From NCBI GenBank assembly GCA_020348925.1, contig CP070758.1, positions 4,132,948 to 4,191,485 on the forward strand: 58,538 nucleotides of DNA, written 5' to 3'. The notes under the pieces were generated by a model that made no database searches, had not been told where the DNA came from, and saw only the letters and a list, made by a program, of their open reading frames with translations. Numbering within the stretch: position 1 is the first letter of the stretch; every line of letters begins with the position of its first letter. Positions 55,211 to 58,538 of this stretch are shown here, piece after piece. The stretch comes from Gemmatimonadota bacterium. Lineage in GTDB: Bacteria; JBHIER01; G020348925. Both the position numbers and the translations under genes were made by a program.

Positions 55211-55498
55211 TTATTTCAATGTTGTCGATCGTTCCGTTACTCTGCCACTGTGCCCGCGATACGTCCTGGTCGGTGCAAATTCCCCCAATTTGTGACCGAC
55301 CATATTTTCGGTAATATATACCGGAATAAACTTGTTCCCATTATGAATGGCAATAGTATGACCTACAAATTCCGGAGTGATTGTGGATCGCCTGGACCAC
55401 GTTTTCAAAACCCTCTTCTCCATAGTCTTATTCATCTCTTGAATTCTTTTAAAGAGCTTTGTGTCGACAAACGGTCCTTTTTTTATTGAACGAGCCAC
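55211..55498 (-). CDS. rpsS: 30S ribosomal protein S19
   Basis: 95 residues; [20 protein letters not shown] and [20 protein letters not shown]. Confidence 0.97.
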   Translation of the reverse strand: MARSIKKGPFVDTKLFKRIQEMNKTMEKRVLKTWSRRSTITPEFVGHTIAIHNGNKFIPVYITENMVGHKLGEFAPTRTYRGHSGRVTERSTTLK

Positions 55499-55532
55499 TG
55501 TATTTTCCTCCTATATCGCCGTTCTGCAAACA

Positions 55533-56357
55533 TCATGTTCGCCTCTTCACAATGAGTGCATCCGATCTCTTCTTGGTCTTTCTTGTTTTCAGTCCCTTTG
55601 ACGGTTTTCCCCATGGTGTGCATGGGTGTCTTCCACCGGAACTCTTCCCTTCACCACCTCCCATAGGATGGTCGACAGGATTCATGGCGACACCTCTGAC
55701 AGAAGGTCGCCGCCCCAGCCAGCGGCTTCTCCCGGCCTTTCCCGATGTGATGCTTTCATGATCCAAATTTCCAATTTGTCCTATTGTTGCGAAGCACTCT
55801 AAAGGCACAAGACGAACCTCACCGGACGGAAGACGAATATGACCATAGCGGCCCTCCTTGGCCATAAGCTGAGCCACCGATCCTGCCCCCCGGACCAACT
55901 GCCCCCCCTTTTCCTTTTGAAGTTCAATGTTGTGAATAAGGGTGCCCAAAGGCATTCTCGACAGAGGAAGAGCATTTCCTACTTTAATGGGAGCTTTTTC
56001 ACCGGACATAACGACATCATTTACCCGTAACCCGAAAGGAGCCAAAATGTATCGTTTTTCCCCATCCGCATAAGATAATAATGCTATTCGTGCAGATCGG
56101 TTCGGATCATACTCCACCGACACAACTTTTGCGGGAATTCCCTTTTTGTCTCGCTTAAAATCGATAATCCGGTACAGCCTCTTATGCCCACCACCTCTGT
56201 GTCTTGCCGTAATGTGTCCATGGTTGTTCCGTCCACCCTTCTTCGGCAGCGAGACGAGAAGTGACCTCTCGGGTGTTTGAGTTGTTATTTCATCAAACGT
56301 GGAGACAGTTTTAAATCGCAACGTTGGCGTTATCGGTTTAAACTTTTTTACTGCCAT
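55533..56357 (-). CDS. rplB: 50S ribosomal protein L2
   Basis: 274 residues; [20 protein letters not shown] and [20 protein letters not shown], with the catalytic-centre histidine in that second block. Confidence 0.97.
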   Translation of the reverse strand: MAVKKFKPITPTLRFKTVSTFDEITTQTPERSLLVSLPKKGGRNNHGHITARHRGGGHKRLYRIIDFKRDKKGIPAKVVSVEYDPNRSARIALLSYADGEKRYILAPFGLRVNDVVMSGEKAPIKVGNALPLSRMPLGTLIHNIELQKEKGGQLVRGAGSVAQLMAKEGRYGHIRLPSGEVRLVPLECFATIGQIGNLDHESITSGKAGRSRWLGRRPSVRGVAMNPVDHPMGGGEGKSSGGRHPCTPWGKPSKGLKTRKTKKRSDALIVKRRT

Positions 56358-56419
56358 GATCTTTGCTCTACTTTCGAAAAGTACTTTTTACAATGTTTCA
56401 CCACATGTTCACATCAATT

Positions 56420-56710
56420 TCATGTCGGCTCAAGAAAATCGACCGTTTCTCCTTCCCTCAGGGTAACGATGGCTTTTTTCCAGTCGGGCCTCTTCCCTTC
56501 AAAGCGCCCCATTCGCTTCACCTTTCCGTGCACGTTCATCGTCCTGACGGTTTCAACGTGAACATCGAACATTTTTTGGATCGCTTGTTTGATTTCAATC
56601 TTATTGGCCCTTCTATTCACTTGAAAAACTATTGAATTTTCGGCCTCTTTCATTTTCGAGCTTTTTTCGGTAATGAGAGGTCGAAGAATGATTTTTTTCG
56701 GATCAATCAT
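56420..56710 (-). CDS. rplW: 50S ribosomal protein L23
   Basis: 96 residues; IILRPLITEKSSKMKEAENS and VNRRANKIEIKQAIQKMFDV. Overlaps rplD by 4 bases. Confidence 0.96.
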   Translation of the reverse strand: MIDPKKIILRPLITEKSSKMKEAENSIVFQVNRRANKIEIKQAIQKMFDVHVETVRTMNVHGKVKRMGRFEGKRPDWKKAIVTLREGETVDFLEPT

Positions 56711-57351
56711 GTGCCTAACACCTCCTCAATGTGCGCCAGAGCATGCCTCGTCATAAGAATGACCTCGCAATTGAGGACATCGTAGGCTGGTACATCACGG
56801 GCTGGCTTCACCGTCACATTTGGAATATTACGACAGGATTTGAGAAGATTCGCATCGGCCCCGGCTGTTAGAAATAGTACCTTCTTATCACCAATACCTA
56901 AAAGATTCAACACGGAGACCATTCCCTTTGTTTTGGGTTCGTCGAATGTCAGATCATCTACGATGAGAATCTCATCACCTCTCGCCTTGATCGAGAACGC
57001 CGAGCGGCGAGCCAGTCTCTTCATTTTTTTGGGCAGAGCGTTTCGGTACGACTTAGGTTTTGGGCCAAAGACAACACCACCCCCGATCCAAAGAGGAGAT
57101 CGGCTTGTTCCGGCACGAGCTCTGCCCGTCCCCTTCTGGCGCCACGGCTTTGATCCACCCCCACGCACTTCGGAGCGTCCTTTTGTACAAGCAGTTCCCT
57201 GTCGTTTATTCTCCAAATAGGCTTTTACATCCTCATAGAGGATCTGTTGATTTGGCTCAACATCAAAGATGTCTGGAGCAAGAGGAACAGTATCCACTGT
57301 TTCCCCTTTCCTATTGACTACCGAAACTTCCTTTTTCGAAACTCTTTCCAT
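56707..57351 (-). CDS. rplD: 50S ribosomal protein L4
   Basis: 214 residues; GGGSKPWRQKGTGRARAGTS and GGGVVFGPKPKSY identify L4. In some bacteria L4 also controls its own operon. Confidence 0.97.
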   Translation of the reverse strand: MERVSKKEVSVVNRKGETVDTVPLAPDIFDVEPNQQILYEDVKAYLENKRQGTACTKGRSEVRGGGSKPWRQKGTGRARAGTSRSPLWIGGGVVFGPKPKSYRNALPKKMKRLARRSAFSIKARGDEILIVDDLTFDEPKTKGMVSVLNLLGIGDKKVLFLTAGADANLLKSCRNIPNVTVKPARDVPAYDVLNCEVILMTRHALAHIEEVLGT

Positions 57352-57356
57352 TTTTC

Positions 57357-58007
57357 CTATTGAGCACGTTCCATCGAGCGAATTTTACTCTTCTTCAATA
57401 AAACAATACCACCATTCGGCCCGGGAACCGCCCCCTTTAAGATGATTGTATTTCTTTCCGGAATAACCTGGACCACTTCCAAGTTCAAAATTGTTTTTCG
57501 TTGACCCCCTATCCGCCGCGGAAGTTTTTTCCCTTTGAAGACCCTCGATGGATTTGCCGATTGTCCGATGGAACCCGGAGCACGCTTATAGCTCGATCCC
57601 CCGTGACTCCCCCGGCTGCCACCCCGGAAACCGTACGCTTTCACCACTCCGGTAAAACCTTTTCCCTTCGTCATTGCTGTCACGTCGGCCCTCTCCCCAG
57701 GAGAGAAAAGGTCGACGCTCACTTTTGTCCCAACCGACATGGTCGAGACATCTTTCATTCGAAACTCACTCAGCACTGTTTGAGGAGGAAGGGAAGCCTT
57801 TTGAAAATGACCTCGCAACGGCTTTGGAGTACGCGCTACCTTTTTGTCCACATATCCCAACTGTACTGCCGTGTATCCATCCCTCTCTTGGGTTTTAACT
57901 TGGACGACAGGACACGGACCAGCCTCAATAACGGTTACTGGCAACACATTGCCAACACTATTGAAGATCCGAGTCATTCCAATTTTTCTTCCGATGAGTC
58001 CTACCAT
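57357..58007 (-). CDS. rplC: 50S ribosomal protein L3
   Basis: 216 residues from the ATG at 58007, the standard L3 start MVGLIGRKIGMTRIF; an upstream in-frame GTG at 58037 is less likely. GGSRGSHGGSSYKRAPGSIG is diagnostic. Confidence 0.95.
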   Translation of the reverse strand: MVGLIGRKIGMTRIFNSVGNVLPVTVIEAGPCPVVQVKTQERDGYTAVQLGYVDKKVARTPKPLRGHFQKASLPPQTVLSEFRMKDVSTMSVGTKVSVDLFSPGERADVTAMTKGKGFTGVVKAYGFRGGSRGSHGGSSYKRAPGSIGQSANPSRVFKGKKLPRRIGGQRKTILNLEVVQVIPERNTIILKGAVPGPNGGIVLLKKSKIRSMERAQ

Positions 58008-58046
58008 TTCGATCGAATCTCCTCGTCTGAGGTCCACATATTCAGG

Positions 58047-58355
58047 TTAAATCTTAATTTCAATGTCAACTCCAGCTGGTAGTTCAAGCCGCATGAGCGC
58101 ATCGACGGTCTGTGGATTTGAGTCGTAGATATCAATGAGTCGCTTATGAATCCTCGTCTCAAATTGTTCCCGAGACTTTTTATCGACATGAGGTGATCGA
58201 AGAACCGTATAGATGCTCTTCTTCGTGGGAAGAGGAATCGGTCCGGAAACCTTCGCTCCGGTGCGCTTGGCAGTTCTCACAATTTCACTCGTTGAGCGAT
58301 CAAGCATTGCATGCTCATATGCTTTCAGTCGAATTCTGATCTTCTGTGTTGCCAC
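58047..58355 (-). CDS. rpsJ: 30S ribosomal protein S10
   Basis: 102 residues; [20 protein letters not shown] and [20 protein letters not shown]. First gene after tuf. Confidence 0.97.
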   Translation of the reverse strand: MATQKIRIRLKAYEHAMLDRSTSEIVRTAKRTGAKVSGPIPLPTKKSIYTVLRSPHVDKKSREQFETRIHKRLIDIYDSNPQTVDALMRLELPAGVDIEIKI

Positions 58356-58405
58356 GATGAGTATCCCTTAGTCAAAAACTCTTTTTAACACATCATGTTC
58401 GTTAT

Positions 58406-58538
58406 CTATTCCAGGATTTCGGTGACCACACCGGCACCAACCGTCCGACCACCCTCTCGAATCGCAAACCGCAGCTCCTTCTCCATCGCTATCGGCGTGA
58501 TCAACTCCACCTCCATCGTTACATTATCCCCAGGCATC
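58406..58538 (-). CDS. tuf: Elongation factor Tu, partial (C-terminus only)
   Basis: The last 43 residues are present: [20 protein letters not shown], then [20 protein letters not shown] and ILE. The gene continues off the right end. Its position before rpsJ matches the classic str-to-S10 arrangement. Confidence 0.97.
   Translation of the reverse strand, partial: MPGDNVTMEVELITPIAMEKELRFAIREGGRTVGAGVVTEILE

Overview
The window carries two very different halves. Bases 1-9455 (plus strand) encode a heterodisulfide-reductase-type redox operon: the 3' end of an HdrB/D-like CCG-domain protein, an HdrA with an in-frame UGA, a second HdrA, an inserted four-helix-bundle gene, an MvhD-like subunit with an in-frame UGA, an HdrA half fused to a GltD/NfnB-type NAD(P)H module, and a tandem HdrA protein. 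Both UGA codons sit at positions where the families normally have Cys, and each is followed within 20 nt by a hairpin that looks like a bacterial SECIS. A third UGA of this kind interrupts a small AhpD-like gene (25002-25280). The organism is therefore probably an anaerobic, selenocysteine-decoding bacterium. The dockerin and choice-of-anchor protein, the tricorn-type peptidase, the long-tailed L17 and the abundant intergenic repeats resemble uncultured FCB-group or neighbouring candidate phyla; that placement is only a guess.

Bases 9534-31113 are a loosely packed accessory region: secreted or lipid-anchored proteins (an NTF2-like protein, a Reeler-like/dockerin/beta-lactamase fusion, an ankyrin/metallo-beta-lactamase fusion, an unknown lipoprotein), a HicAB module plus an orphan antitoxin-like gene bracketed by ~300-bp direct repeats, DinB, homocysteine S-methyltransferase, a SAM methyltransferase, an MFS transporter, an Asp/Glu racemase, a gluzincin-type peptidase, a MerB-like organomercurial lyase, the AhpD-like selenoprotein, a YciI protein, a proline iminopeptidase-like hydrolase, a tricorn-like protease and a DUF2752 protein. 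At least three families of short dispersed repeats lie between these genes.

Bases 31406-42510 (minus strand) hold three tandem YIP1-family paralogues with N-terminal zinc ribbons, polA with its own promoter, and a compact operon reading GHL10 glycosidase-like protein, phosphoglucose/phosphomannose isomerase, sugar nucleotidyltransferase, metK and ahcY, closed by a strong terminator. Bases 42595-58538 (minus strand) are the ribosomal S10-spc-alpha supercluster in canonical order: tuf (partial), rpsJ, rplCDWB, rpsS, rplV, rpsC, rplP, rpmC, rpsQ, rplNXE, rpsNH, rplFR, rpsE, rpmD, rplO, secY, adk, map, infA, rpmJ, rpsM, rpsK, rpsD, rpoA, rplQ, ended by a terminator at 42530-42566.

The most notable system is the left-end Hdr operon. 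Two partner subunits are predicted selenoproteins, the HdrA core of a third subunit is interrupted by a GltD-like pyridine-nucleotide module, and no hydrogenase or F420 subunit is visible. This suggests an NAD(P)H-coupled, Hdr-type electron-transfer or bifurcating complex.
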